Positions 36,440 through 46,036 of a DNA stretch of 64,000 bases are shown here, piece by piece. Both the position numbers and the translations under genes were made by a program. Source of the stretch: Anaeromyxobacter oryzae (GTDB taxonomy: Bacteria; Myxococcota; Myxococcia; Myxococcales; Anaeromyxobacteraceae); contig NZ_AP025591.1 in NCBI RefSeq assembly GCF_023169945.1, positions 2,998,501 to 3,062,500 of the forward strand. The letters are read 5' to 3'. The stretch's first letter is position 1. Every line of letters begins with the position of its first letter. The notes under the pieces were generated by a model. The model worked only from the letters and a program-made list of their open reading frames with translations. It was not told the origin of the DNA and made no database searches.

Positions 36440-37081
36440 ATGAAAGGCCTCGCCCTCCTCCTCCTCCTCGCCGCCTCGCCGTTCGATGCGCCCGTCGCGA
36501 CGGCCGCCGTCTCCGACCCGCAGGCGCTCGCCCGGAAGGTCCAGGCCACCTACGAGCGCACGAAGGACCTGCAGGCGCGCTTCAAGCAGACGTACACGTA
36601 CGCGGGCTTCGGCCGCCGCCAGGTGTCGCAGGGTACGCTCCAGGTGAAGAAGCCCGGGATGATGCGCTGGGACTACACGAGCCCCACCCAGAAGACGATC
36701 GCGGTGAAGGGCACGCGCCTGGTGCAGCTCGAGCCGGAGGAGAACCAGGTCTACGTGGACGACCACTTCGATTCGTCCGCGATGAGCGCGGCGGTGACGT
36801 TCCTCCTCGGGAAGGGCGACCTCGCGAAGGAGTTCGACCTGTCGGTGGACGGCTCCGGCGCGCTCGTCCTCCGGCCGAAGGTCGCGGACCCGCGGGTCGA
36901 CTCCATCGCCCTCACCGTCGGCGAGGGCGGCGACGTCCTCGCGACGCGCGTCGTGGACGGGGCGGGGAACGTGAACGAGATCAGGTTCGAGGACGTGAAG
37001 CGGAACCAGGGGCTCGCGGACTCGGCCTTCGACGTGAAGATCCCGAAGGACGCGCGGCGGGTGACGGCGCCGACGAAGTAG
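36440..37081 (+). CDS. lolA: Outer-membrane lipoprotein carrier protein LolA
   Basis: LolA shuttles lipoproteins from the LolCDE complex across the periplasm to the outer membrane. The 213-residue protein has a signal peptide, then the family pattern: LQARFKQTYTYAGFGRRQVSQGTL, KKPGMMRWDYTSP, and FLLGKGDLAKEF. The aromatic and hydrophobic residues lining the lipid cavity occur in the expected strands. LolB is not in the window, as usual outside gamma- and beta-proteobacteria. AAGGA precedes the ATG. The HerA-like gene follows by 57 bp. Confidence 0.9.
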   Translation: MKGLALLLLLAASPFDAPVATAAVSDPQALARKVQATYERTKDLQARFKQTYTYAGFGRRQVSQGTLQVKKPGMMRWDYTSPTQKTIAVKGTRLVQLEPEENQVYVDDHFDSSAMSAAVTFLLGKGDLAKEFDLSVDGSGALVLRPKVADPRVDSIALTVGEGGDVLATRVVDGAGNVNEIRFEDVKRNQGLADSAFDVKIPKDARRVTAPTK

Positions 37082-37125
37082 GTCGGCGCCGCGTTCGTGA
37101 CCGGGGGACGGCGCCCCGCCCCGGT

Positions 37126-37131
37126 TATCCT
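37126..37131 (+). promoter_or_regulatory. -10-like TATCCT before the HerA-like gene
   Basis: TATCCT ends 7 nt before the ATG at 37139; no ribosome site is visible. Confidence 0.4.
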
Positions 37132-37138
37132 GTGTCCC

Positions 37139-38599
37139 ATGGCCGATCCCATCCTCGTCGCGAAGGGTAAGCAGGACCTCTCGCTCCTCCCCCAGCTCGC
37201 GAACCGTCACGGCCTCGTCGCCGGCGCGACCGGCACCGGCAAGACCGTCACGCTCCGCGTCCTCGCCGAGGGGTTCAGCCGGCTCGGCGTCCCGGTCTTC
37301 CTCGCGGACGTGAAGGGCGATCTCTCCGGCCTCGCCCGGCCGGGCGGCGATGCGGCGAAGGTGCAGGAGCGCGCGAAGGCGCTCGGGCTCGCGCTCGATC
37401 CGCAGGCGTGCCCCGTCGTCTTCCTCGACGTCTTCGGCGAGGCGGGCCACCCGCTCCGCGCGACCATCTCCGAGATGGGCCCGCTCCTCCTCGGGCGTGT
37501 CCTCGGCCTGAACGAGACGCAGGAGGGGGTGCTCCAGATCGCTTTCCGCGTCGCCGACGAGAGCGGGCTCCTCCTCCTCGATCTGAAGGACCTCCGGGCG
37601 ATGCTCGAGCACGTCTCCACCAACGCGGCCCAGCTCCGGGCGCGGTACGGGAACGTGTCCTCGACCTCGGTCGGCGCGATCCAGCGCGCGCTCCTCGCGC
37701 TCGAGGCGCAGGGTGGCGACCGGCTGTTCGGCGAGCCCGCGCTCGCCCTCGAGGACCTGCTCCGCCAGGACCTCTCCGGGCGCGGGCAGGTGACGGTGCT
37801 CCAGGCGGACAAGCTCGTCCGCTCGCCGGCGCTCTACGCGACCCTGCTCCTGTGGCTCCTCTCCGAGCTGTACGAGCAGCTCCCCGAGGTCGGCGACCCG
37901 GAGAAGCCGCGGCTCGTCTTCTTCTTCGACGAGGCGCACCTGCTCTTCACCGACGCGCCGGACGAGCTCCGGCAGAAGGTGGAGCAGGTGGTCCGCCTCA
38001 TCCGGTCCAAGGGCGTGGGCGTCTACTTCGTCACGCAGAACCCGCTCGACGTGCCGGACGCCGTGCTCGGCCAGCTCGGGAACCGCGTCCAGCACGCGCT
38101 CCGCGCGTTCACGCCGCGCGACCAGAAGGCGGTCCGGGCGGCGGCCGAGACGTTCCGCGCGAACCCGGGTCTGGACGTCGGGACCGCCATCACCGAGCTC
38201 GCGGTGGGCGAGGCGCTGGTGTCGTTCCTCGACGCCGCCGGCACGCCGAGGCCGGTGGAGCGGGCGTTCGTCGTGCCGCCGCGCTCGCGCCTCGCGCCGC
38301 TCACCCCTGAGGAGCGGGCGCAGGTGATGGCCGCGTCGCCGCTCCGCGGGCGCTACGACACGCCGGTGGACCGCGAGAGCGCGTACGAGCGGCTCACCGC
38401 GCGCGCCGTCGCGCGCGAGGAGGGGTCGCCGCCGCCGCTCCCGCGCGGCCGGCCGGCGCCGACGGTCGGGGACCAGGCGGGGCAGATGCTCGGCAAGATG
38501 GCCCAGAGCGCGATGCGCGCCGCCGGGACCCAGCTCGGCCGGGAGATCATGCGCGGGATCCTCGGCGGGATCTTCGGCGGCGGGGGGCGGCGGCGGTGA
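37139..38599 (+). CDS. HerA-like ATPase, DUF853/YjgR family
   Basis: The 486-residue P-loop ATPase has Walker [11 protein letters not shown] near residue 30, Walker [14 protein letters not shown] near 265, and [27 protein letters not shown], all typical of the YjgR/DUF853 group related to the DNA translocase HerA. The C-terminus is Gly-rich. The substrate is not known for this family; DNA translocation is inferred from HerA. It overlaps the DUF1684 gene by 4 nt (GTGA). Confidence 0.88.
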   Translation: MADPILVAKGKQDLSLLPQLANRHGLVAGATGTGKTVTLRVLAEGFSRLGVPVFLADVKGDLSGLARPGGDAAKVQERAKALGLALDPQACPVVFLDVFGEAGHPLRATISEMGPLLLGRVLGLNETQEGVLQIAFRVADESGLLLLDLKDLRAMLEHVSTNAAQLRARYGNVSSTSVGAIQRALLALEAQGGDRLFGEPALALEDLLRQDLSGRGQVTVLQADKLVRSPALYATLLLWLLSELYEQLPEVGDPEKPRLVFFFDEAHLLFTDAPDELRQKVEQVVRLIRSKGVGVYFVTQNPLDVPDAVLGQLGNRVQHALRAFTPRDQKAVRAAAETFRANPGLDVGTAITELAVGEALVSFLDAAGTPRPVERAFVVPPRSRLAPLTPEERAQVMAASPLRGRYDTPVDRESAYERLTARAVAREEGSPPPLPRGRPAPTVGDQAGQMLGKMAQSAMRAAGTQLGREIMRGILGGIFGGGGRRR

Positions 38600-39471
38600 G
38601 CGCGGAGACCTCGCGTGGGAGCAGCGCCGGGAGCCGGATCGCGCTCGGGGTGGTCGCGGTCGCCCTCGCGTGCTCCCGCGCGTCGGCGCCGCCGGTCGAT
38701 CCGGCGTTCGCCGCGGACTGGAAGGCCTGGCACGACGCGCGAGAGGCGCGGCTCCGGGCGCCGGACGGGTGGCTCGCCCTCGCCGGCCTGCACTGGCTCG
38801 CGGACGGGCCGAACGTCATCCCGGGCCTCCCGGGGACGTTCGTGCTCGAGGGCGGGAGGGTGACGCTCCGGGCCACGCCGGCCGACGGCTACGGCGAGGA
38901 TGGGCAGGCGGTGACCGAGAAGACGCTCGCGACGGACCAGGCGCCGAGGCCGGACCGGCTCACCGTGGGCGCGAAGCGCGTCGCGGTGATCGACCGCGGC
39001 GGGAAGCTCGCGATCCGGGTCTGGGACGCGGAGAGCCCGGTCCGGACCGGGTTCAAGGGCGTCGAGGCGTTCCCGCCGGACCCGCGCTGGCGCATCGAGG
39101 CGACCTGGGAGGCGTACCCCGCGCCCCGCAAGGTGGAGATCCCGAGCGTCGCCGGGCCGCCGCAGGCGGGCGAGGCGCCCGGCCGGGCCCGCTTCACCGT
39201 CGACGGCCAGACCGTGGCGCTCGAGCCGACGCTCGAGGACGGCGAGCTCTTCTTCGTGTTCAGGGACCGGACCGCGCCGAAGGAGACCTATGGCGCGGGC
39301 CGCTTCCTCGTGGCCGCGGCCCCGAAGGACGGGAAGGTGGTCCTCGACTTCAACCGTGCGTACGACCCGCCCTGCGCCTTCACGCCGTACGCGACGTGCC
39401 CGTTGCCGCGACCGGAGAACGTCCTCGCGGTCCGGATCCCGGCGGGCGAGAAGAAGTACGGGGGCCACTGA
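38596..39471 (+). CDS. DUF1684 family exported protein
   Basis: The 291-residue protein has a signal peptide ending VALAC (possible lipoprotein) and the DUF1684 domain. Recognisable parts are the W..W...R...LR.PDGWLAL..LHWL start, the [20 protein letters not shown] strand and the ending [24 protein letters not shown]. The family's function is unknown. The GTG start overlaps the previous stop by 4 nt, so it is coupled to the HerA-like ATPase. Confidence 0.87.
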   Translation: MSAETSRGSSAGSRIALGVVAVALACSRASAPPVDPAFAADWKAWHDAREARLRAPDGWLALAGLHWLADGPNVIPGLPGTFVLEGGRVTLRATPADGYGEDGQAVTEKTLATDQAPRPDRLTVGAKRVAVIDRGGKLAIRVWDAESPVRTGFKGVEAFPPDPRWRIEATWEAYPAPRKVEIPSVAGPPQAGEAPGRARFTVDGQTVALEPTLEDGELFFVFRDRTAPKETYGAGRFLVAAAPKDGKVVLDFNRAYDPPCAFTPYATCPLPRPENVLAVRIPAGEKKYGGH

Positions 39472-39480
39472 GGGCCGCGG

Positions 39481-40692
39481 TCACCCGCGCCGGTACCGTC
39501 GGAGCGCGGGCGAGATCGCGGCGGTGACCGCCGCGACGGCGACGCAGAGGAGCCCGCCCGAGGCGACCGAGATCCGCGGGCCGAACGCGCGCGCCACCGC
39601 GCCGGCCTCGACCTCGCCGAGCTGCGGGCCGCCCATGAAGAACATCATGTTGAGGCTCGTCATCCGGCCGCGGAGCGCGTCCGGGGTGAGGAGGTTGCGG
39701 AGCGTCTGCCTGATGACGGTGCTCACCGTGTCCGCCGCGCCCGAGATCGCGAGCGCGAGGAGCGAGACCGGGAAGCTGCGCGACGCGCCGAAGACCGCCA
39801 CCGCCGCGCCGTAGATCGCGACGGCCCAGAGGATCAGCTTCCCCTGCGCGGGCGGGAGGCTCCGCGTCGCGAGGAAGATGCCGGCGAGCGCGGCGCCCGC
39901 GGGCTGCGCCGCGTAGAGGACGCCGAGGCCTCGCGGGCCGACGTGCAGGAGCTCGTTCGCGAAGATCGGCATGAGGAGCAGGGACCCGCCGAAGAAGGTC
40001 CCGAAGAAGTCGAGCAGCATCGTGGTCCGGATGACCGGCTGGCGCCGCACGAAGCGGATGCCCTCCTTCACCGCCTCGAGGCCGACCTGCGTCTCCGGCC
40101 GCGCCGCGCCGCGGTGGCTCATCGTGAGCAGCACCGCGATCACCGCGAGGAACGAGATCGCGTCGACGGTGAAGATCAGCACCGGCCCCTTCCACGCGAG
40201 GAGGACACCGGCGATCGCAGGCCCGGCGACGCTGGCGACCTGCCACCCGGTGAAGCCGACCGACATCGCGCTCGAGAGGTCCTCCGGCGGCACGAGCGCC
40301 GGGACGAGGGAGTGCCGCGCCGGGGCGTCGAAGGCGACGGCAGTGCCGGCGACCGCGGCGAGCGCGTAGAGGAGCGGCGGGGACCCGACGCCGAGCGCGG
40401 TCGTGACGGCGAGCACCGCCGAGACCACCGCGAGCGTCGACTGGGTGAAGATCATGAGCCGCCGGCGGTCGAACGCGTCGGCGACGACGCCGCCCCCGAG
40501 CGCGAACAGGAGGATGGGCGCGATGCGGAAGAAGCCGAGGATGCCGAGGGCGAGCGGCGAGCGCGTGAAGACGTAGAGCTGCCACACCACCGCGACCTGC
40601 TGCATCTGCGTGCCGGCGTTCGAGAGGAGCTGGGCGGTCGCGTAGTTCCGGTAGTCGCGGTGGCGGAGCGCGGGCGGCAGACGGGCGGGCAC
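39481..40692 (-). CDS. MFS transporter, EntS/MFS_3-like
   Basis: The 403-residue protein has about 12 membrane helices. The first loop (GTQMQQVAVVWQLY) and ADAFDRRRLMI between helices 2 and 3 are the major-facilitator signature. A second related loop follows near residue 270. The arrangement recalls the MFS_3 group that contains enterobactin exporter EntS, so an efflux role is plausible but the substrate cannot be read. The start is GTG at 40692. It is convergent with the DUF1684 gene. Confidence 0.88.
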   Translation of the reverse strand: MPARLPPALRHRDYRNYATAQLLSNAGTQMQQVAVVWQLYVFTRSPLALGILGFFRIAPILLFALGGGVVADAFDRRRLMIFTQSTLAVVSAVLAVTTALGVGSPPLLYALAAVAGTAVAFDAPARHSLVPALVPPEDLSSAMSVGFTGWQVASVAGPAIAGVLLAWKGPVLIFTVDAISFLAVIAVLLTMSHRGAARPETQVGLEAVKEGIRFVRRQPVIRTTMLLDFFGTFFGGSLLLMPIFANELLHVGPRGLGVLYAAQPAGAALAGIFLATRSLPPAQGKLILWAVAIYGAAVAVFGASRSFPVSLLALAISGAADTVSTVIRQTLRNLLTPDALRGRMTSLNMMFFMGGPQLGEVEAGAVARAFGPRISVASGGLLCVAVAAVTAAISPALRRYRRG

Positions 40693-40746
40693 GCGGAGAG
40701 GTAAGCACGTCTCCGCGCGACGCGCACCGACCCCGGCGCCGCGCGA

Positions 40747-42165
40747 TCAGCCGACGACCGGCAGCCCGCCGCGCTTCCCGCCCGCCCGCGGCGGGCGCGG
40801 CGCCGCGGGCAGCTTTCCGGCGGCGCGGGCGGGATCGCGGGCGATCACCCGCCCCACGAGGTCGTACTCGGACGCGTCGGTCACCTCGAGCGTCACGATC
40901 TCGCCGGGGTAGGCCACGCCGTCATTCACGTAGGTGATGCCGTCGATCTCCGGCGCCTGCTGCGCGTGGCGGCCGGCGAGGAGGTGCTCCGTCTCCTCCG
41001 CGCGGCCCTCGACGAGCACCTCGAGCTTCCGCCCGATCATCGCCTGCTGGTGGTCGCGGGAGATCCCCTGCTGGATCCCCATCACCCGCTCGAACCGGGC
41101 GCGCTTCACCTCGTCCGGCACCTGCGCCGCCATCTCCGCGGCGGGGGTGCCCTCCTCGGGCGAGAACTCGAAGACGCCGAGCCGCTCGAAGCGCTGCTCC
41201 TCGACGAACCGGACCAGGTTCTCGAAGTCGTCCTCGGTCTCGCCGGGGAGGCCGACGATGAGCGAGGTCCGGAGCGCGATGCCCGGGATCCGCGCGCGGA
41301 GCCGCGCGAGCAGCTCGCGGAGGAACACCGAGTCGCGGCCGCGCTTCATCGAGCGGAGGAGCCGGTCCGAGCTGTGCTGGAGCGGCATGTCCAGGTACTT
41401 CACGATCTTCGGCTCGCTGGCGACGGCGTCGACGAGCGCGTCCGGCACGTCGCGCGGGTACGCGTAGTGGAGCCGGATCCAGCGGATCCCGTCCACCTTC
41501 GCGAGCTCGGGCAGCAGGTGATGGAGCCGGATCTTGCCGGGGAGGTCGTAGCCGTACGCGGTGAGGTCCTGCGCCACGAGGGAGAGCTCGACGGTCCCCT
41601 GCGCGGCGAGCGCCGCGGCCTCGGCGAGGACGTCGTCGATGGGCCGGGAGCGCTGCGGGCCGCGGAGCTTCGGGATGATGCAGAAGGCGCAGGCGTTGTC
41701 GCAGCCCTCGGAGATCTTGAGGTACGCGGTATGCGAGGGGAGCGAGTTCACCCGCGGGCTCGCCGCGGAGTGCACGAAGTCCGGGTCCGGGACGACGAGC
41801 CGCTTCGCCTGCGCGTCGGAGACGATCCGGGCCACGTCCTGGTAGGCGCCGGTCCCGAGGAAGTGGTCCACCTCGGGGAGCTCCCGCGCGAGCTCGTCCG
41901 CGTGACGCTGCACGAGGCAACCGGTCACGACGAGCTTCTTGCAGCAGCCGGCGCGCTTCTGGTCGGCGAGCTCGACGATGGCCTCGACCGACTCCTCCTT
42001 CGCGCTCTCGATGAAGCCGCAGGTGTTGACGACGATGACCTCGGCCTTGGCCGGGTCCTGGACGAGCCGGTACCCCGCCTCGGCGAGCGTGCCGAGCATC
42101 ACCTCGCTGTCGACCCGGTTCTTCGGGCAGCCGAGGGTGTGCATGTAGACGCGGGTCTGGGCCAT
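40747..42165 (-). CDS. rimO: Ribosomal protein S12 methylthiotransferase RimO
   Basis: RimO adds a methylthio group to an aspartate of ribosomal protein S12. The 472-residue protein has the N-terminal UPF0004 domain with [18 protein letters not shown] and VTGCLVQR cysteines, the radical SAM triad CDNACAFC, and a C-terminal TRAM domain. CPKN and the S12-type spacing distinguish it from MiaB. A Lys/Pro/Arg-rich tail extends past TRAM. ATG 42165 is 11 nt after a TTAGAT hexamer. It is divergent from the CreD-like gene. Confidence 0.93.
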   Translation of the reverse strand: MAQTRVYMHTLGCPKNRVDSEVMLGTLAEAGYRLVQDPAKAEVIVVNTCGFIESAKEESVEAIVELADQKRAGCCKKLVVTGCLVQRHADELARELPEVDHFLGTGAYQDVARIVSDAQAKRLVVPDPDFVHSAASPRVNSLPSHTAYLKISEGCDNACAFCIIPKLRGPQRSRPIDDVLAEAAALAAQGTVELSLVAQDLTAYGYDLPGKIRLHHLLPELAKVDGIRWIRLHYAYPRDVPDALVDAVASEPKIVKYLDMPLQHSSDRLLRSMKRGRDSVFLRELLARLRARIPGIALRTSLIVGLPGETEDDFENLVRFVEEQRFERLGVFEFSPEEGTPAAEMAAQVPDEVKRARFERVMGIQQGISRDHQQAMIGRKLEVLVEGRAEETEHLLAGRHAQQAPEIDGITYVNDGVAYPGEIVTLEVTDASEYDLVGRVIARDPARAAGKLPAAPRPPRAGGKRGGLPVVG

Positions 42166-42176
42166 GAGCCGCGCGG

Positions 42177-42182
42177 ATCTAA
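42177..42182 (-). promoter_or_regulatory. -10-like TTAGAT before rimO
   Basis: Reads on the minus strand 11 nt upstream of the rimO ATG, without a ribosome site between. Confidence 0.35.
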
Positions 42183-42349
42183 CAGGTCCGGTGCGGGCGG
42201 GCAACGCAGCGGCGCCCCTCCCCCGGACGGCCCGGCGGGCGCGTCCTCACGGCCACGTCCCGGCGTGTCCGCTCCGCCACCGCCCCCGGAAAGCGCCCGT
42301 TTTCGCGAGAACGTGGCCGCCGGCCCGGCGCTTGCTCTCCGGGCCGCGC

Positions 42350-43654
42350 ATGCGACGACTCCTCGCCATCGGGTTCATCTGGTTCTGCTGCTCCGCCGCC
42401 TGGGTCATCCTCGGCTCGACGCTCGCCTTCCGGAGCGGCGCCACGGAGGGCGGCCTCAAGTCGGAGGTGCACACGCTCTGGGGGCCGCCGCTCGAGCAGG
42501 CGCCGCCGAGCGCGGTGGGCGTCGAGAAGCACCGCGCCCGGACGCGGGAGCAGCGCTTCGACGAGAAGACGAAGCGGTACTTCGAGGTCGAGAAGGAGGA
42601 GGACGTCACCACGACCCGGAGCCTCCCCCTCGACGCCTCCGACGTCCGGGTGAGGCTGGCGCTCGAGCACCGGCGGAAGGGCCTCCTCTGGTTCCCGACC
42701 TACGGCGTCGAGTTCACCGGCCGCTACACCTTCCGGAACGACTCCGCCGAGGCCCGCGCGGTGGAGCTCGCGTTCCCGGTCACGGCGGGCGTGATCTACG
42801 ACGGGTTCGCGGTCACCGGCGCGGACGGCGCTCCCGTCGAGGTCGCGTTCGACGCCAGCTTCGCCCGGTTCTCGCGCCGCCTCGAGGCGGGCGCGGCGGA
42901 GACCTTCACCGTGGCGTACCGGACGCGCGGCACCGAGCGGTGGGGCTACGGCGTGGCGGGCCAGGGGCTCGGGCCGGAGTCCGGGCGAGCGCGGAACTTC
43001 GCGCTCGCGGTGGAGACCGACTTCCGCGAGGTGGACTTCCCTGCCGGCACGCTCTCGCCCTCGTCCCACCGCCGCACGCCGGGCGGCTGGGAGGGGACGT
43101 GGCGCTTCGGGCAGATCGTCGGGACGGCGCCGGTCGGCATCGAGCTGCCCCGGCGCCTCAACCCCGGGCCGCTCGCCGCGAAGATCACCTTCTTCGCGCC
43201 GATCTCGCTCCTCTTCTTCTTCTTCGTGGTGGGGATCCTGCTCGCCGCGCGGCGCCGGTCGATCCACCCGGTGAACTACTTCCTGCTCGCGTGCGGCTTC
43301 TTCGCGTTCCACCTGCTGTTCGCGTACACGATCGACCACGCCGAGGTCGCGCCCGCGTTCGCCCTCGCGGCGGTCGTCTCCGTCGCCCTGGTCGTCTCCT
43401 ACGCCCGCCTCTTCGTCGGCTGGCGCCTCGCCCTCGGCGAGGTCGGGGTCGCCCAGCTCCTCTATCTGGTCCTGTTCTCGGTGAGCTTCTTCTGGAGCGG
43501 CTTCACCGGCCTCGCGATCACGGTGGGCGCGATCCTCACCCTCTTCGTGATCATGCAGCTCACCGGCCGCCTCGAGTGGGGGAAGGTCCTCGGTCGAGAC
43601 GACCGCGCGCCGGCCCCGCCCCCGATGCCGCCGCCGCTGGCGCCGGCGCCCTGA
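42350..43654 (+). CDS. CreD-like inner-membrane protein
   Basis: The 434-residue protein has one N-terminal membrane helix (residues 5-25), a large periplasmic beta-rich domain, and about six C-terminal helices. The C-terminal part resembles CreD: ISLLFFFFVVGIL, IHPVNYFLLACGFFAFHLLFAY, and ITVGAILTLFVIMQLTGRLEW. CreD is tied to envelope integrity and beta-lactam response in enterobacteria. No CreBC two-component pair is adjacent, so regulation here must differ. The tail is Pro-rich. The ATG at 42350 begins the first membrane helix. Confidence 0.78.
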   Translation: MRRLLAIGFIWFCCSAAWVILGSTLAFRSGATEGGLKSEVHTLWGPPLEQAPPSAVGVEKHRARTREQRFDEKTKRYFEVEKEEDVTTTRSLPLDASDVRVRLALEHRRKGLLWFPTYGVEFTGRYTFRNDSAEARAVELAFPVTAGVIYDGFAVTGADGAPVEVAFDASFARFSRRLEAGAAETFTVAYRTRGTERWGYGVAGQGLGPESGRARNFALAVETDFREVDFPAGTLSPSSHRRTPGGWEGTWRFGQIVGTAPVGIELPRRLNPGPLAAKITFFAPISLLFFFFVVGILLAARRRSIHPVNYFLLACGFFAFHLLFAYTIDHAEVAPAFALAAVVSVALVVSYARLFVGWRLALGEVGVAQLLYLVLFSVSFFWSGFTGLAITVGAILTLFVIMQLTGRLEWGKVLGRDDRAPAPPPMPPPLAPAP

Positions 43655-43663
43655 GGGCCGCCG

Positions 43664-44152
43664 CTACTCGCGGAAGTTCTGGAACTGGAGCGGGACGCCG
43701 AGCGACGCGGAGCGGATCGCCTGGATGGCGGCCTGGAGGTCGTCCTTCTTCTTCCCGGTGATCCGCACCGCCTCGCCCTGGATCGCCGCCTGGACCTTCA
43801 GGCCCGACTCCTTCATCAGGGCCACGATCTTCTTCGCGTCCTCCTGCTTGAGGCCCTTCCTGAGCTTCACGAGCTGGCGGACGTGGCCGCCCGAGGCCGG
43901 CTCGAGCTTCTGGGGATCGAGCCCCTCGAGCGGCACGCCGCGCTTCGCGAGCTTCTCCATGAGGACGCCGAGCGCGGCCTCGGCGCGGCCCTCCGAGTTC
44001 GCCTTCAGGAGGATGTTCAGGTCCTTGTCGCGCTCGAGGTCGGTCTGCGTCCCCTTGAAGTCGAAGCGCTGGGCGAGCTCCTTCCGCGCCTGGTTGAAGG
44101 CGTTCTCGACCTCCATCATGTTCAGTTCCGAAACCACGTCGAAGCTCGGCAT
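43664..44152 (-). CDS. YajQ-family nucleotide-binding protein
   Basis: The 162-residue protein matches YajQ throughout: MPSFDVVSE at the start, NQARKELAQRFDFKGT, and the C-terminal KLKVQAAIQGEAVRITGKKKDDLQAAI-type segment. Members bind c-di-GMP or RNA; the cellular role varies by species. ATG 44152 has AAGGA 8 nt upstream, which argues against the in-frame TTG at 44158. It ends 9 bp from the CreD-like gene (convergent). Confidence 0.93.
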   Translation of the reverse strand: MPSFDVVSELNMMEVENAFNQARKELAQRFDFKGTQTDLERDKDLNILLKANSEGRAEAALGVLMEKLAKRGVPLEGLDPQKLEPASGGHVRQLVKLRKGLKQEDAKKIVALMKESGLKVQAAIQGEAVRITGKKKDDLQAAIQAIRSASLGVPLQFQNFRE

Positions 44153-44203
44153 GCGCAAGGTCCTTCCCGTGTATGGGGCGCGAGGCCGCGCGCCCGCGAT
44201 CCC

Positions 44204-45856
44204 CTAGAGCTCCAGCACCACCGGCAGCACCGTCGGCTTCTTGCCGGTGGCCCGCCGGAACCACCGCCGCACGGCGACGCGGAGCGTCTCCTGCACCTCG
44301 AGGACGTCCATCCGGGCCTGCGGCGAGAGCTCGTCGAGGGCGCGCAGCGCCTCGCCCCGGAGCTCGTCCTCCGCCCCCTCGAACCCCGCCACGCCCTTCG
44401 CGAACAGCTCGGGGCCGCGAACGATCGCGCCGCTCGCCTTCTCCACCGCGAGCACCGCGATGCAGAGCCCCGCGTCGGCGAGGAGGCGACGGTCCCGGAC
44501 CACGAGCGCGCCGATGTCGGCGCCGAGGAGCGCGTCGCGATCCGTGTAGACCCGGCCCACCGGCACGCGCTCCTCGAGGACGCGCGCGCCGAGGTCGTCG
44601 AGCTCGAGCACCTGGCCGTCCACGAGGATGTCCCTCGCCGGCACGCCCTCGGCGGCCGCGTGGGCGGCGTGGCGCGCGAGGTGCCGGTACTCGCCGTGGA
44701 TGGGCACGAAGTGGCTCGGCCGGGCGAGCTGGATGATCCGCCGCTGCTCGGCGGCCTGCGCGTGGCCGGAGACGTGGAGCGGCGCGAGCCCCTCGTAGGC
44801 GACCTCGGCGCCGCGGCGGCAGAGGTCGTTCACGACCTGCCCGACCGCGACCTCGTTCCCGGGGATGAACCGGGACGACAGGATCACGAAGTCGCCCCGG
44901 GAGATCTCGAGGTCCGGGTGCTCCCCGCGCGCGAGCCGGGCGAGGGCGCTCCGCGGCTCGCCCTGCGTGCCGGTGGTGAGGACGCACAGCTCCCGCGGCG
45001 GGAGCTCGCGCGCCTCCGGGAACCCCACCGGCATCCAGGCGGGCATCTCGAGGTACCCGAGCGCCTGGGCGAGGCGGACGTTCGTCTCCATCGCCCGCCC
45101 GAGGAACGCGACCCGGCGGCCGAAGGCCCGCGCCGCGGTGACCACCTGCTGGATCCGGTGCACGTTCGAGGCGAAGCAGGCGACGAAGATGCGGCCGCGG
45201 GCCGGCTCGAACGCGGCTTCGAGCGCGGGCCCCACCTGCGACTCCGAGAGCGAGGTGCCCTCGCGCTCGGCGTTGGTCGAGTCCGACAGGAGGAGCCGCA
45301 CCCCGGCGCGCCCGAGCGCCTCGATCCGGGCGAGATCCATCGCGGGCCCGCGGACCGGCGCCGGGTCGATCTTGAAGTCGCCGGTGTGGAGGATCGTGCC
45401 CTGCGGGGTCCGGAGCGCGAGGCCGCAGGCGTCGGGGATGGAGTGGGTGACCGCGATGAACTCGGCCTCGATGGGGGAGGCCTCCCCCGCGGGCCGGACG
45501 TCCCCGGGAGTCACCTGCCGGAGGTCCGCCGACACGCCCGCCTCCGCGAGGCGCGGCTTCAGGAGCTCCAGGGTGAAGCGCGTCCCGTACACCGGCACCG
45601 GCACGTCGCGGAGCAGGAACGCGAGCGCGCCGACGTGATCCTCGTGACCGTGGGTGAGGAAGATCGCGCCCACCCGGTCCTTCCGCTCGCGGAGCCAGGC
45701 GAGGTCCGGGGCGATCACGTCGACGCCGATGTTCTCGTTCGGGAAGAGGATCCCGCAGTCCACGACCGCGATCCGGCCGTCCGCCTCGAGCGCGAGGCAG
45801 TTCATCCCGATCTCTCCGAGACCTCCGAGGGGGATCACGCGGACCGGCGGCGGCAC
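44204..45856 (-). CDS. Ribonuclease J
   Basis: RNase J is a 5'-3' exo- and endoribonuclease of the metallo-beta-lactamase/beta-CASP group. The 550-residue protein shows GGLGEIGMN, the zinc motif THGHEDHVGA, LHTGDFKIDP, the beta-CASP segment LLSDSTNAEREG, and the late HVSGHAQ and PIHGEYRH motifs, then a C-terminal RNase J domain. All metal ligands are present. The start is GTG at 45856, 6 nt after a TACATT hexamer, so the message is likely leaderless. Confidence 0.93.
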   Translation of the reverse strand: MPPPVRVIPLGGLGEIGMNCLALEADGRIAVVDCGILFPNENIGVDVIAPDLAWLRERKDRVGAIFLTHGHEDHVGALAFLLRDVPVPVYGTRFTLELLKPRLAEAGVSADLRQVTPGDVRPAGEASPIEAEFIAVTHSIPDACGLALRTPQGTILHTGDFKIDPAPVRGPAMDLARIEALGRAGVRLLLSDSTNAEREGTSLSESQVGPALEAAFEPARGRIFVACFASNVHRIQQVVTAARAFGRRVAFLGRAMETNVRLAQALGYLEMPAWMPVGFPEARELPPRELCVLTTGTQGEPRSALARLARGEHPDLEISRGDFVILSSRFIPGNEVAVGQVVNDLCRRGAEVAYEGLAPLHVSGHAQAAEQRRIIQLARPSHFVPIHGEYRHLARHAAHAAAEGVPARDILVDGQVLELDDLGARVLEERVPVGRVYTDRDALLGADIGALVVRDRRLLADAGLCIAVLAVEKASGAIVRGPELFAKGVAGFEGAEDELRGEALRALDELSPQARMDVLEVQETLRVAVRRWFRRATGKKPTVLPVVLEL

Positions 45857-45862
45857 GGCCCG

Positions 45863-45868
45863 AATGTA
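45863..45868 (-). promoter_or_regulatory. -10 TACATT before the RNase J gene
   Basis: TACATT, near consensus, ends 6 nt before the GTG start. The gap has no ribosome site. Confidence 0.5.
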
Positions 45869-46010
45869 CCGCGCGAGCGTGCGCAGCGCAGCGCGGGATC
45901 TGCCGGGGGCGAGCGCGGGGTCCCTGGTCCCCGCGCCCGCGCCCCGGGCGGACGCGGAGCGTCCGCCTGCCCTTCGTGAGGACCGGGCTCGACCGGTGTG
46001 ACACCCGTGG

Positions 46011-46016
46011 TAGCCT
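46011..46016 (+). promoter_or_regulatory. -10-like TAGCCT that decides the start of the next gene
   Basis: If used, transcription would begin near 46023, downstream of the GTG at 45998 and upstream of the GTG at 46037. This supports the shorter protein with GGAG at 46028-46031 as ribosome site. Confidence 0.4.
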
Positions 46017-46036
46017 CGCGCCGCCCGGAGCCCCTC

